Shown piece by piece: positions 25,465-34,357 of a stretch of DNA of 47,358 bases (its first letter is position 1; the number at the start of each line of letters is the position of its first letter). The position numbers and the translations under genes were made by a program. Source of the stretch: Bradyrhizobium sp. Its GTDB lineage: Bacteria; Pseudomonadota; Alphaproteobacteria; Rhizobiales; Xanthobacteraceae. The notes below the pieces were generated by a model, which did no database searches, had not been told where the DNA came from, and worked only from the letters and a program-made list of their open reading frames with translations. The DNA lies in assembly GCF_028868675.1 (NCBI RefSeq), contig NZ_JAGWUA010000014.1:1-47358 (forward strand), given 5' to 3'.

Positions 25465-26490
25465 TCAGCGCGCCTCCTCGAATCCCGCCAGCACCGACGT
25501 CAGGTTGGCGCCGAGGATGTCGGAGAGATAGCCGCCCTCCTGCACCAGCACCGTCGGCAGGCCGATGCGCGCCAGCGCCTGGCCGATGCGGCGGAAGCCC
25601 GGCGTGGTGACGGCGAGGCCGCGCAGCGGATCGTGCTCGGAGGCGTCGAGCCCGAGCGCGACGACCAGCGCGGTCGGCGCAAAGGCCTCGATCGCCCTCC
25701 GCGCCGCGTCCATCGCCTGCATGTAGCCGTCGTCGCCGGTGCCGATCGACAGGGGAATGTTGAGGTTGGCGCCCAGCCCCGGACCCGCGCCCCGCTCGTG
25801 GGCGTAGCCCCAGACATAGGGATAGTAGGCCGCGGGATCGGCGTGGATCGAGACGGTGAAGACGTCGGGCCGCTCGTAGAAGATGCCTTGCGTGCCGTTG
25901 CCGTGATGGACGTCGACGTCGAGGATCGCCACGCGCTCGTGCTTCAGCCGCAGATGCGCCGCCGCGATCGCGCTGTTGTTGAGGAAGCAGAAGCCGCCGG
26001 CAACGTCGCGAAAGGCGTGATGTCCGGGCGGACGGCACAGTGCATAGACTGCATCCTCCCCGTCCATCACGAGCTGCGCGGCGGTGGTCGCAACATCGGT
26101 CGCGGCACAGGCTGCAGCAAAGGTGCCCGGCCCGATCGGACAGCCGGTGTCGGCGGTGTGCCAGCCGAGCCTGCCCACGATGTGGGTCGGATAGGTCGCG
26201 GTGTGCCGCACCGGATGGACGTTGGCGATCATCTCGGGGCCGGCATCGCCGAGCGCCGACCAGGCGTCCCAGGCCTCGGCGAGGAACGCCAGATATTCCG
26301 GGCTGTGTATGCGCGCTCGCGGCCCCTGCCCGAAGCTCGTCGGCTCGACCAGCCGATGCTTGCCAGCCTTCAGGCCGGCGAGCAGACGGTCGGCGCGCTC
26401 CGGCTGCTCGGTCGTACGCTTGACGATGCCGCGCACCAGGAAGAATTGCGGATCATGGCTGCGATGCAGTTCGGTATAGACAGCTTTCAC
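25465..26490 (-). CDS. Histone deacetylase-family amidohydrolase (acetylpolyamine amidohydrolase-like)
   Basis: 341 residues from a GTG at 26490 with AGGAAGGAG upstream. Family marks in order: CRPPGHHAFRD (catalytic His pair), GFCFLNN, DVDVHHGNGTQ (zinc ligands Asp and His), SIHADPAAYYP, LGLDASEHDP (third zinc ligand) and QEGGYL near the C terminus. Bacterial members of this length usually remove acetyl groups from acetylpolyamines or other small amides. The omega-aminotransferase and XRE-cupin regulator 5-7 kb away would fit polyamine use, but are not in the same operon. Confidence 0.9.
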   Translation of the reverse strand: MKAVYTELHRSHDPQFFLVRGIVKRTTEQPERADRLLAGLKAGKHRLVEPTSFGQGPRARIHSPEYLAFLAEAWDAWSALGDAGPEMIANVHPVRHTATYPTHIVGRLGWHTADTGCPIGPGTFAAACAATDVATTAAQLVMDGEDAVYALCRPPGHHAFRDVAGGFCFLNNSAIAAAHLRLKHERVAILDVDVHHGNGTQGIFYERPDVFTVSIHADPAAYYPYVWGYAHERGAGPGLGANLNIPLSIGTGDDGYMQAMDAARRAIEAFAPTALVVALGLDASEHDPLRGLAVTTPGFRRIGQALARIGLPTVLVQEGGYLSDILGANLTSVLAGFEEAR

Positions 26491-26566
26491 GAAGGCGGCT
26501 CCTTCCTCGCGAACGGCAATGTCTTGATCCCTGCGGCCGACGGATGCAAGCGGGAAGACGCGGAGG

Positions 26567-27137
26567 TCAGCAGCGTCCCTGCTGCAGGTAATGCTCGCGT
26601 CCCTCCCTGTCGGCGCGGAAGGATTCGATGAAGCCGCCCTGGCGCTGCGTGACGAACACCGTCTTGCCGTCGCTGCCGCCGAAGGCGAGGTTGGTCGGCT
26701 CCCGGCCCTTCAGCATCCGGTCGGAATGAAACCAGACGACCGGCTCGGCGCCGCCATTCGGGATTGCGAAGATGTTGTGTCCCCTGTAGTCGGCGGCGAA
26801 CATGGTGCCGTCAGGCACAAAGCGGATCGCGCTGCCGACGCCACCCTCCGGCAGCGCGACGAACATCTCGGATGCCGCTGCGCCCGCGGGCAGCCTGCCG
26901 ATCGTCCCCGCCTTGCCGAGATTGACGACGAACACTGCAGTATCCGCCCTTCATGTCGATCCGGAGCCGGGGAAAGGCGAGATCACCGCTGCCGCACAGC
27001 TCGGTCCCGATCGCGTAGCCGCTCTTGCGGACCGGCTCCGACGAGACCGGCACGGCCAGACAGGAGATCGCGGCGAGCAGCGCGATCGCGAATGCGTATC
27101 GGCTCGGGCGGTCGCGATTCTCCTTCGCGCTGAACAC
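26567..27137 (-). pseudogene. Broken SMP-30/gluconolactonase-like gene
   Basis: A GTG at 27137 with GGGGGAGG upstream starts a signal-peptide-like frame (ending VPVSSEP) and continues with LRIDMKGGYC, then the homologous reading jumps to another frame at about 26940 (VFVVNLGKAGTIGRL onwards) and ends at 26567. The second frame shows six-bladed propeller repeats (FVPDGTMFAADYRGHNIFAIP) and then jumps straight to a C-terminal type block (TNLAFGGSDGKTVFVTQR). The total of about 190 residues is well short of the usual 300-370. I read this as a gene inactivated by a frameshift and internal deletions. A short intact 122-residue ORF remains at 26567-26935. Confidence 0.65.
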
Positions 27138-27349
27138 GACGCCTCCCCCTTCGACCGGCGGCGCATCGACAGTTTCACTCCGCCGCGGCGCCGTCCAGTC
27201 TGCGGTCACCGGCCCGTGATGGAACCGCTCATCGCGCGAGCCGCGACCAACCTCCGTAAATTCACTTACCGGGTTGGTCCGAATATTTTTCGCTCTTCTC
27301 CGGTGGTATCGAGCCGTTGCGTCCAAATCGCTTTCCACAGGAGGCGCGC

Positions 27350-27583
27350 ATGGTCCAGGTGTTTTTCCACTGCTCCAATACCGAGGGATTTCTGGTCGAT
27401 CGATACGGCGCTGCCGTGTCCAATCTGACCGAGGCGCATGAGCGCGCGTCCCAGATCATGCACACGATGATCATGGCACCCGGCACCGAGGACTGGCGCG
27501 ACTGGGTGCTCCATGTCAGCGACGACGACGGCGAGGAGATTTTCGAGCTGCCGTTCACCTCCATGCTCGGCAAGCCGCATTGA
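27350..27583 (+). CDS. DUF6894-like small protein
   Basis: 77 residues, ATG at 27350 with a perfect AGGAGG seven bases upstream. The pattern of an N-terminal FFHCSNTEGFLVDRYG and a central acidic WVLHVSDDDGEEIFELPF matches the short DUF6894 proteins common in Bradyrhizobium; function unknown. The next small ORF starts 10 bases later. Confidence 0.75.
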   Translation: MVQVFFHCSNTEGFLVDRYGAAVSNLTEAHERASQIMHTMIMAPGTEDWRDWVLHVSDDDGEEIFELPFTSMLGKPH

Positions 27584-27593
27584 GAGAACTGAC

Positions 27594-27785
27594 ATGCTGA
27601 TCGCGACCCTGACCCTGCTTCGCCGTCACCTCCGCCCCGTCGTCGTTAAGTGGCAGACGCTCGTCCGGGTGGCAGGCAACCCTTATCGCCCCGAGCTGCA
27701 CTACATGCGCGGCCCGGGACCGAAATGGCACGCAAAGCAGGTTTCGGCCAAGGCGACGCGCACCAGGCCGAACCCTCCGCGCTAA
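27594..27785 (+). CDS. Small basic hypothetical protein
   Basis: 63 residues, ATG at 27594, 10 bases after the previous gene. Strongly basic, with a short hydrophobic N-terminal part and no motif I recognise. GAGAGAACTGAC before the ATG could serve as a ribosome site. It could be a chance ORF; the tight spacing argues for expression with its neighbour. Confidence 0.4.
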   Translation: MLIATLTLLRRHLRPVVVKWQTLVRVAGNPYRPELHYMRGPGPKWHAKQVSAKATRTRPNPPR

Positions 27786-27799
27786 GGTGAAGGACGAGG

Positions 27800-28573
27800 C
27801 TATCGGCCCGTGAACTTCGCCTTGCGCTTCTCGACGAAGGCGTTGCGGCCCTCGAGCGCGTCGGCACTCTTCCTGATGCTGGCCTGCAACTCGATCTCGC
27901 GGCGAAACTGCGCCTCGTAGCTTGCGTGCTCGCTCTCCTCGAGCAGCGCACGGGTGGCGACCAGCGCCCGGGTCGGGCCGTCCGCCAGGCGCTGCGCCAG
28001 CCTCATAGCCTCCTCCATCAGCCGCGCGTCGTCGACGACCTTCCGCACCAGGCCCATCTGATGGGCGGCCTCGGCCGTGAGCGGCTCGTTGAGCAGCATG
28101 AGCTCCAGCGCGCGCTGGCGGCCGACCAGCCGCGGCAGCAGCCAGGTCGACCCGAGGTCGGGCACCAACCCGATGCGGCTGAACACCTGGATGAAGCTCG
28201 CCGAGCGCGCCGCCACGATCATGTCGCCGGCCATCGCGAGGCTGAAGCCGCCGCCGGCAGCAACGCCGTTGACCGCGACCACCACCGGCACGCGGCACTC
28301 GCGCAGCGCCTTGAAGGCGGGCCAGTAGAAGCGCATCACGCCGGCCGCGATGTCCTCGCCCAAGGCCTCGGAGGCCTTCAGGTTCTGGCCCGAGCAGAAG
28401 CCGCGGCCCTCGCCGGTCAGAACCAGGGCGCGAATCCCGTCGTCCCCGGTCATCGCCGCGACCGCGTCCGCGAGTGCGCCGAGCAGATCGGGCGTCATCG
28501 CATTCAGGCTCGCCGGCTCGTCCAGCATCAGGACGCCGACCGCCCCGTCGCGCGTCCGTTTCACACCAGCCAT
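27800..28573 (-). CDS. Enoyl-CoA hydratase/isomerase (PaaG-like)
   Basis: 257 residues from the ATG at 28573 with GAGGAG upstream. Crotonase fold: GEGRGFCSGQNL (oxyanion hole region), NGVAAGGGFSLAMAGDMIVAA, and GLVPDLGSTWLLPRLVG. The Asp in VPDLGST is in place of one usual Glu, as in PaaG-type isomerases. It probably acts on an unsaturated acyl-CoA in fatty- or aromatic-acid breakdown. Divergent from the gamma-glutamyltransferase gene with a 103-base gap. It stands alone, so the substrate cannot be read from context. Confidence 0.85.
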   Translation of the reverse strand: MAGVKRTRDGAVGVLMLDEPASLNAMTPDLLGALADAVAAMTGDDGIRALVLTGEGRGFCSGQNLKASEALGEDIAAGVMRFYWPAFKALRECRVPVVVAVNGVAAGGGFSLAMAGDMIVAARSASFIQVFSRIGLVPDLGSTWLLPRLVGRQRALELMLLNEPLTAEAAHQMGLVRKVVDDARLMEEAMRLAQRLADGPTRALVATRALLEESEHASYEAQFRREIELQASIRKSADALEGRNAFVEKRKAKFTGR

Positions 28574-28676
28574 GTTCGTCTCCTCGTATGTTCTCGCCGG
28601 CGCCAATGTGCCATTGTCCGTCCGCCGCGCCAACGCGGCGCATACAATTCCGTTCAACGCAATAAGACCCGCCGCC

Positions 28677-30266
28677 ATGCCCCATCAGTTCAGCCTCTCC
28701 CAGGACATCCGCAAGCCCGCCCGTCGCGCCAGCGGCGGCATCGTCGCCTCGCAATCGCGCCGCGCTGCCGAGATCGGCGCGGAGGTGCTGGCGGCCGGCG
28801 GCGACTGCGTCGACGCGGTGGTCGCCACCACCTTCGCGCTCAACGTGCTGGAGCCCTGGATGAGCGGCGTCGGGGGCGGCGGCGCGATGGTGCTCTATCG
28901 CGCGCGCGACAAGCGCTACGAGGTGATCGACTACGGCATGCGCGCGCCTGCGAGCCTGCGCGTGGAGGATTATCCGATCACCGGCCAGGGCGCGGCGTCC
29001 GACCTCTTCCCCTGGGCGCGGGTGAAGGACGATCGCAACCTGCATGGCCCCGGCTCGATCGCGGTGCCCGGCGTCGTCGCCGGCATGGAGGAAGCGCACC
29101 GCCGCCACGCAAAGCTGCCCTGGAAGGACCTGGTCGCCCCGGCGGCAAAACTCGCCGGCGAAGGCCTCCTGGTCGACTGGTGGACGACGCTGATGATCGC
29201 GAGCTGCGCTCTCGACTTGCGGCGCTATCCGGCGAGCGCCGAGGCGTTCCTGAAGGACGGTCTGCCGCCCAACGCGCAATGGGGCATCAAGGCCGAGACG
29301 CGGCTGCCGCAGCACAAGCTGCAGGCGACGCTGGCGCATCTGGCCGCGGCCGGACCGCGTGATTTCTACCAGGGTGATCTCGCAGCAAGCATCGCTGCCG
29401 ACATCAAGCGCGACGGTGGCTCGCTGTCGGTCGAGGACCTCGCCGCCTTCCGCGCGCATCTGCGCGAGCCGCTCGCGATCCCCTATCGCGGCGGCAAGGT
29501 GTTTGCGACGCCCGAGCTGACGGCCGGGCCGACGCTGGCGCATGCGCTGCGGCTGCTGCAGCAGAAGCTGAAGCCGCAGGGCGCACCGGATGCGGCCGCC
29601 TATGTCGAATATGCGGCGGCGCTGCAGTCGGCCTATCGCGAACGGCTGCAGGACATGGGCGATGCCGACGGCAAGCGCGCGCTCGGCGCCGAGCATCTGG
29701 CGCCGTCCTGCACCACGCATTTCTCGGTGGTCGACCGCCACGGCAACATGGCGGCGGTGACGCAGACGCTGCTGTCGACCTTCGGCTCGAAATACGTGAC
29801 GCCGACCTCCGGCATCGCCATGAACAACGGCATCATGTGGTTCGACCCGACGCCGGGCACGACCAACTCGCTCGCGCCGGGCAAGCGCTGCCTGACCAAC
29901 TACACCCCGGTGATCGGGGAGACCGCGGACGGCCGGCGTCTTGCTGTCGGCGCATCCGGCGGACGGCGCATCCTGCCCGCGGTGACGCAGCTGCTCTCCT
30001 TCGTGATGGATTTCGGCATGGACCTCGACACGGCGATCCATCAGCCGCGGATCGACGCCAGCGAGGGAGCGATCGTGATCGGCGATGCGCGCCTGCCGGC
30101 GGAAACGCGCAAGACTCTCAGCGAGCGCTTCGACTACGAGGAGGCGCTGGTGCAGACCGCCCCGATGAAGTTCGCCTGCCCGAGCGTCGTGATGCGCGAC
30201 GGCGACAGCAACTTCGGCGCAACCGAGATCTTCCAGCCCTGGGCCGACGCGGTGGCGGAGGCCTGA
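28677..30266 (+). CDS. Gamma-glutamyltransferase family protein
   Basis: 529 residues from the ATG at 28677. The Ntn-hydrolase signature around the nucleophile Thr (CTTHFSVVDRHGNMAAVTQTL, near residue 345) and the later GKRCLTNYTPVI and GASGGRRILPAVTQ blocks are typical. There is no signal peptide, so it should be cytoplasmic, unlike classical periplasmic Ggt. Relatives cleave gamma-glutamyl amides or act on other N-acyl compounds. It ends 2 bases before the stop of the convergent D-amino-acid dehydrogenase gene. Confidence 0.88.
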   Translation: MPHQFSLSQDIRKPARRASGGIVASQSRRAAEIGAEVLAAGGDCVDAVVATTFALNVLEPWMSGVGGGGAMVLYRARDKRYEVIDYGMRAPASLRVEDYPITGQGAASDLFPWARVKDDRNLHGPGSIAVPGVVAGMEEAHRRHAKLPWKDLVAPAAKLAGEGLLVDWWTTLMIASCALDLRRYPASAEAFLKDGLPPNAQWGIKAETRLPQHKLQATLAHLAAAGPRDFYQGDLAASIAADIKRDGGSLSVEDLAAFRAHLREPLAIPYRGGKVFATPELTAGPTLAHALRLLQQKLKPQGAPDAAAYVEYAAALQSAYRERLQDMGDADGKRALGAEHLAPSCTTHFSVVDRHGNMAAVTQTLLSTFGSKYVTPTSGIAMNNGIMWFDPTPGTTNSLAPGKRCLTNYTPVIGETADGRRLAVGASGGRRILPAVTQLLSFVMDFGMDLDTAIHQPRIDASEGAIVIGDARLPAETRKTLSERFDYEEALVQTAPMKFACPSVVMRDGDSNFGATEIFQPWADAVAEA

Positions 30267-30268
30267 TT

Positions 30269-31543
30269 TCAGCCGAACCGGCGATCGTAGCGATCGACGG
30301 CGAGCTCGCGCGTGTCGATCTCCGGCTTCTTCCCCGACAGCAGATCCGCGAGCACCCGCCCGGAGCCGCAGGCCATGGTCCAGCCGAGCGTGCCATGGCC
30401 GGTGTTGAGGTGGAGGTTGGCGTAGCGCGTCGGCCCGATCACCGGCGGGCCGTCCGGAGTCATGGGACGCAAGCCGCACCAGAACGTCGCCCTCGAGAGA
30501 TCGCCGCCGCGCGGGAATAGATCGGTCAAGGAATGATCGAGCGTGGCGCGGCGCGCGGCATGGAGCCGGTCGGAATAGCCGGAGACCTCCGCCGTACCGC
30601 CGACGCGGATGCGGTCCCCCAGCCGGGTGATCGCGACCTTGTAGCTCTCGTCCATCACGGTCGACACCGGTGCGCCGTCCGCATTCCCGATCGGCACCGT
30701 GATCGAATAGCCCTTCACCGGGTAGACCGGCAGCGCGATGCCGAGCGGCGCCACGAACCGCGGCGACCAGCTTCCGAGCGCAACGACGTAGGCGTCGGCC
30801 TGCAGCGGGCCCGCGCCGGTCGCAACGCCGGTGACGCGCGAGCCGTCCGCGATCAGGCCGTCGATGGCGACGTTGAACATGAAGCGCACGCCGAGCCTTT
30901 CGGCTTCCGCTGCCAGTGCCTGCGTGAACATGTGGCAGTCGCCGGTCTCGTCCTGCGGCAGCCGCAGGCCGCCGACGAACTTGTCCTTCACGCCCGATAG
31001 CGCCGGCTCGGCGGCGATGCAGCCCGCGCGGTCGAGCACCTCGTAAGGCACGCCATACTGCTTCAGCACGGCGATATCGTCGCCGGTGTGATCGAGCTGC
31101 GCCTGCTGCCGGAACAGCTGCAGCGTGCCCTGTGCACGCTCGTCATAGCGGATGCGGATCTCGCTACGCAGGCTGCGCAGGCAATCGCGGCTATATTCCG
31201 CGATTGGAATCATCCGGCTCTTGTTGATGGCATAGCGCGCCTGCGTGCAGTTGCGCAGCATCTTCAGCAGCCAGACCCACATCGCCGGATCGAGCTTTGG
31301 CCGCACCACCAGCGGGCCGTGCTTCATCAGCAGCCATTTGATCGCCTTGACCGGTACGCCGGGGCCGGCCCAGGGCGAGGCATAGCCGGGCGAGACCTCG
31401 CCCGCGTTGGCAAACGACGTCTCCAGCGCCGGCTGCGGCTGGCGGTCGACGACCGTCACCTCATGGCCGGCGCGGGCAAGGTAGTAGGCAGAGGTGACGC
31501 CGATGACGCCGCTGCCGAGGATGAGAACCTTCACCTTAGTCAC
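30269..31543 (-). CDS. D-amino-acid dehydrogenase-like FAD oxidoreductase
   Basis: 424 residues from a GTG at 31543; a second GTG four codons later has a better-placed GGGAG. The N-terminal FAD motif [19 protein letters not shown], the internal [11 protein letters not shown] and the C-terminal [14 protein letters not shown] plus [16 protein letters not shown] all match DadA. It oxidises D-amino acids to 2-oxo acids with electrons to the respiratory chain. It is followed upstream by the aminotransferase on the same strand, with 61 bases between. Confidence 0.9.
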   Translation of the reverse strand: MTKVKVLILGSGVIGVTSAYYLARAGHEVTVVDRQPQPALETSFANAGEVSPGYASPWAGPGVPVKAIKWLLMKHGPLVVRPKLDPAMWVWLLKMLRNCTQARYAINKSRMIPIAEYSRDCLRSLRSEIRIRYDERAQGTLQLFRQQAQLDHTGDDIAVLKQYGVPYEVLDRAGCIAAEPALSGVKDKFVGGLRLPQDETGDCHMFTQALAAEAERLGVRFMFNVAIDGLIADGSRVTGVATGAGPLQADAYVVALGSWSPRFVAPLGIALPVYPVKGYSITVPIGNADGAPVSTVMDESYKVAITRLGDRIRVGGTAEVSGYSDRLHAARRATLDHSLTDLFPRGGDLSRATFWCGLRPMTPDGPPVIGPTRYANLHLNTGHGTLGWTMACGSGRVLADLLSGKKPEIDTRELAVDRYDRRFG

Positions 31544-31604
31544 ACTCCCGCGGCATCACTCTCACCGCTGCCAACATATGTCCTGGCCGCGGCAGGAGCA
31601 ATTG

Positions 31605-32933
31605 TCAGGCCACGCGCTTGATGGCGTCCCCGAGGATCGAGACGATCTCGTCGATATGGCTCTTCTCGACGATCAGAGGCGGCGACATCGCGAACGCGTC
31701 GCCGCTGGTGCGCATGTAGAGGCCGCGATTGAAGCAGTCGACCATGACCTCATAGCCGCGGGCGCCGGCTGCATCCTTGCGCGGGGCGAGCTCGACCGCA
31801 CCCATCAGGCCGACATTGCGGATGTCGATCACGTTCGGCAGGCCCTTGAGCTGGTGCAGGGCGTCACGCCAGTAGCCTGCAATCTCTGCGCCGCGCGTCA
31901 GCAAGCCTTCGTCCCTGTAGATGTCGAGCGTGGCAAGGCCGGCGGCGCAGGCGACCGGATGCGCCGAATAGGTGTAGCCGTGGAACAGCTCGATCTGGGC
32001 TTCCGGACCCGTCATGAGCGCGTCGTGCACCTTGCGGCTCGCGAACACTGCGCCGCAGGGAATGGTGCCGTTGGTGATGCCCTTGGCCGTCGTCATCAGG
32101 TCGGGCGTGACGCCAAAGTACTGTGCGGCGAACGGCGCGCCGAGCCGGCCGAAGCCGGTGATGACCTCGTCGAAGATCAGCAAGATGCCGTGCCTGTCGC
32201 AGATCTGGCGCAGCCGCTGCAGATAACCCTGCGGCGGCGGCAGCACGCCGGTCGAACCCGGCACCGGCTCGACGATGACGGCGGCGATCGTCTCTGCGCC
32301 ATGCAGCGCGACCAGCCGCTCGAGATCGTCGGCGAGCTCGGCGCCGTGTGCCGGAAGGTCCCTGGCAAACGCGTTGCGCGCGAGATCGAAGGTGTGGCGG
32401 ATATGGTCGACATAGGGCAGATGGACCGGAAAGCCCTTGCGGTTGTTCACCATGCCGCCGACCGACATGCCGCCGAAGCCGACGCCGTGATAGCCGCGCT
32501 CGCGGCCGATCAGGCGGGTGCGGGTCGGCTGGCCCGCGGCGCGCTGATAGGCGAGCGCGATCTTCAGCGCCGTGTCGGCCGATTCCGATCCCGAATTGGT
32601 GAAGAACACGCGGTCGAGGCCATTTGGCGCGATCTCGGCGAGGCGCTCGGCGAAATCGAACGCGAGCGGATGGCCCATCTGGAAGGTCGGCGCGAAGTCC
32701 AGCGTCATCAACTGCCGCTCGACCGCAGCGGCGATCTGCCGCCGTCCATGGCCGGCGTTGACGCACCACAGGCCCGCCGAGCCGTCGATCACCTGACGGC
32801 CGTCGACGGAGGTGTAGTACATGCCCTCGGCGGAGGCGAACAGGCGCGGCGCCTGCTTGAACTGGCGGTTGGCCGTGAACGGCATCCAGAACGAGTCGAG
32901 CTTGATGGTGTTCGGTTTCTGATGAAGGGTCAC
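31605..32933 (-). CDS. Class III omega-amino acid:pyruvate aminotransferase
   Basis: 442 residues from a GTG at 32933, chosen because AGGAG stands 8 bases upstream and the length then fits the family; the frame stays open to 33062. PLP-dependent class III features: NSGSESADTALKIALAYQRA, LIFDEVITGFGRLG and the PLP Lys in TTAKGITNG. Relatives move the terminal amino group of beta-alanine, putrescine or other omega-amines to pyruvate. The divergent XRE-cupin regulator 149 bases upstream is a likely controller. Confidence 0.9.
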   Translation of the reverse strand: MTLHQKPNTIKLDSFWMPFTANRQFKQAPRLFASAEGMYYTSVDGRQVIDGSAGLWCVNAGHGRRQIAAAVERQLMTLDFAPTFQMGHPLAFDFAERLAEIAPNGLDRVFFTNSGSESADTALKIALAYQRAAGQPTRTRLIGRERGYHGVGFGGMSVGGMVNNRKGFPVHLPYVDHIRHTFDLARNAFARDLPAHGAELADDLERLVALHGAETIAAVIVEPVPGSTGVLPPPQGYLQRLRQICDRHGILLIFDEVITGFGRLGAPFAAQYFGVTPDLMTTAKGITNGTIPCGAVFASRKVHDALMTGPEAQIELFHGYTYSAHPVACAAGLATLDIYRDEGLLTRGAEIAGYWRDALHQLKGLPNVIDIRNVGLMGAVELAPRKDAAGARGYEVMVDCFNRGLYMRTSGDAFAMSPPLIVEKSHIDEIVSILGDAIKRVA

Positions 32934-33082
32934 GGGCCGCGCTCCTGTGCTGATCCGCCAGCCGAACCACGGCTTCAAGGAAGCAACAAGTCCTTTTCTG
33001 TCGGACGGCAAGCCCTTGATCTCGTTGGGGCGATCGTTCCATATTTGCGCGATCCGCAACACCTGAAACAGGGATTCGGGAC

Positions 33083-33631
33083 ATGAGCGTCGACATCGGC
33101 GGACGGCTGCGATTCATCCGGGCGCGCCACAAGTTGTCGCAGCGCGAGCTCGCCAAGCGCTCCGGCGTCACCAATTCGACGATCTCGCTGATCGAATCCA
33201 ACCAGATGAATCCGTCGGTCGGCGCGCTGAAGCGCATCCTCGACGGCATCCCGATGGGGCTCGCGGAGTTCTTCGCACTCGAACCGGAGAAGCGGCGCAA
33301 GATCTTCTACCGCGCCGAGGAACTGACCGAGGTCGGCAAGACGCCGATCTCCTATCGCCAGGTCGGCGACAACCTGTTCGGCCGCAGCCTGCAGATCCTG
33401 AAGGAGCGTTACGCGCCCGGCAGCGACACCGGCCGGGTGCCGTTGGTGCACGACGGCGAGGAAGGCGGCGTGGTGACCTCAGGCAAGCTCGAGGTCACCG
33501 TCGAGGACGAGCGGCGCATCCTCAACCCGGGCGACGCCTATTATTTCGAAAGCCGCCGCCCGCACCGTTTCCGCTGCGTCGGCGGCAAGCCCTGCGAAGT
33601 GATCTCCGCCTGCACGCCGCCGACGTTCTGA
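33083..33631 (+). CDS. XRE-family regulator with C-terminal cupin domain (PuuR-like)
   Basis: 182 residues. A helix-turn-helix of the XRE type (about 8-62: LSQRELAKRSGVTNSTISLIE) is followed by a cupin_2 barrel (about 105-175, with GDAYYFESRRPHRF). This is the layout of PuuR, which represses putrescine use in E. coli. It is divergent from the aminotransferase, which it probably represses until an amine ligand binds the cupin. Confidence 0.88.
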   Translation: MSVDIGGRLRFIRARHKLSQRELAKRSGVTNSTISLIESNQMNPSVGALKRILDGIPMGLAEFFALEPEKRRKIFYRAEELTEVGKTPISYRQVGDNLFGRSLQILKERYAPGSDTGRVPLVHDGEEGGVVTSGKLEVTVEDERRILNPGDAYYFESRRPHRFRCVGGKPCEVISACTPPTF

Positions 33632-33677
33632 GAAGGCGCCGCACAATATCGGGCGAGCGGACTCAGTCGATCTCGCC

Positions 33678-33857
33678 ATGCTGATCGTCAACCGGCTCGA
33701 CGACGTCTTCGCCAGGCGTCGCCACAAGGACGGCGGCAGCGACGACGGCGCGGACGAAGCCAAGTGCAAGCGGCGGCTCGACATCTCCTCGACCGCGCGG
33801 CTGTTCCCCGCGCGCCCCTCGCCCGACATCGACAATCTGCCGGGATCGATCCGGTAG
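33678..33857 (+). CDS. Small hypothetical ORF
   Basis: 59 residues, ATG at 33678 and TAG at 33855. Charged, without a membrane segment; the C-terminal LDISSTARLFPARPSPDIDNLPGSIR-like part looks protein-like but is not a known motif. An overlapping minus-strand ORF (33663-33896) is equally long, so coding is not certain. Confidence 0.3.
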   Translation: MLIVNRLDDVFARRRHKDGGSDDGADEAKCKRRLDISSTARLFPARPSPDIDNLPGSIR

Positions 33858-33952
33858 GCGGACGCGGCGGCGGATTCGCCGCACGAACCGGTGCATTCCG
33901 GAGCATTCGTGCTAGGATCATCGCTGCCGGAATTTTCCGCGCGGAGCCTGCC

Positions 33953-34357
33953 ATGCGCATCCTGGTCGTGCTGGTCACGCTGCTGCTCGGCTTTGCCTCC
34001 GCGCATGCCGCCGACGACATCGCGGCCGCGCAAGGCGTGATCAGCGCCCAGGAGCAGGCGTTCGGCCGCGACGATGCCGCTGCCGCCTATTCCTACGCCG
34101 CGCCCGCGATCAAGCAGATATTTCCGCAAGCCGATATCTTCATGTCCATGGTGCAAGGCTCCTACGCCCCGGTCTACCGTCACAGGAGCTTCGAGTTCGG
34201 CGAGACCAGGAGCGAGGCCGGCTGGATCGGCCAGCGCGTCCACATCGTCGATGCCAATGGCGAAGCCTGGGAGGCGCTCTACACGCTCGAGCAGCAAGCC
34301 GACGGCAGCTACAAGATCACCGGCTGCACGCTGTTGAAGGCGGGGCAATCGGTCTAG
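33953..34357 (+). CDS. DUF4864 secreted protein
   Basis: 134 residues from the ATG at 33953: a signal peptide (about 1-19, ending AHA) and a small NTF2-like domain with the DIAAAQGVISAQEQAFGRDD start and a FPQADIFMSMVQGSYAPVYR middle that match DUF4864. Function unknown, probably periplasmic. It ends overlapping by 4 bases the stop of the convergent MFS gene. Confidence 0.82.
   Translation: MRILVVLVTLLLGFASAHAADDIAAAQGVISAQEQAFGRDDAAAAYSYAAPAIKQIFPQADIFMSMVQGSYAPVYRHRSFEFGETRSEAGWIGQRVHIVDANGEAWEALYTLEQQADGSYKITGCTLLKAGQSV

Noticed and set aside
33663..33896. Minus-strand 77-residue ORF
   Set aside because: Overlaps the small plus-strand ORF, Arg-rich and motif-free; no ribosome site was evident.
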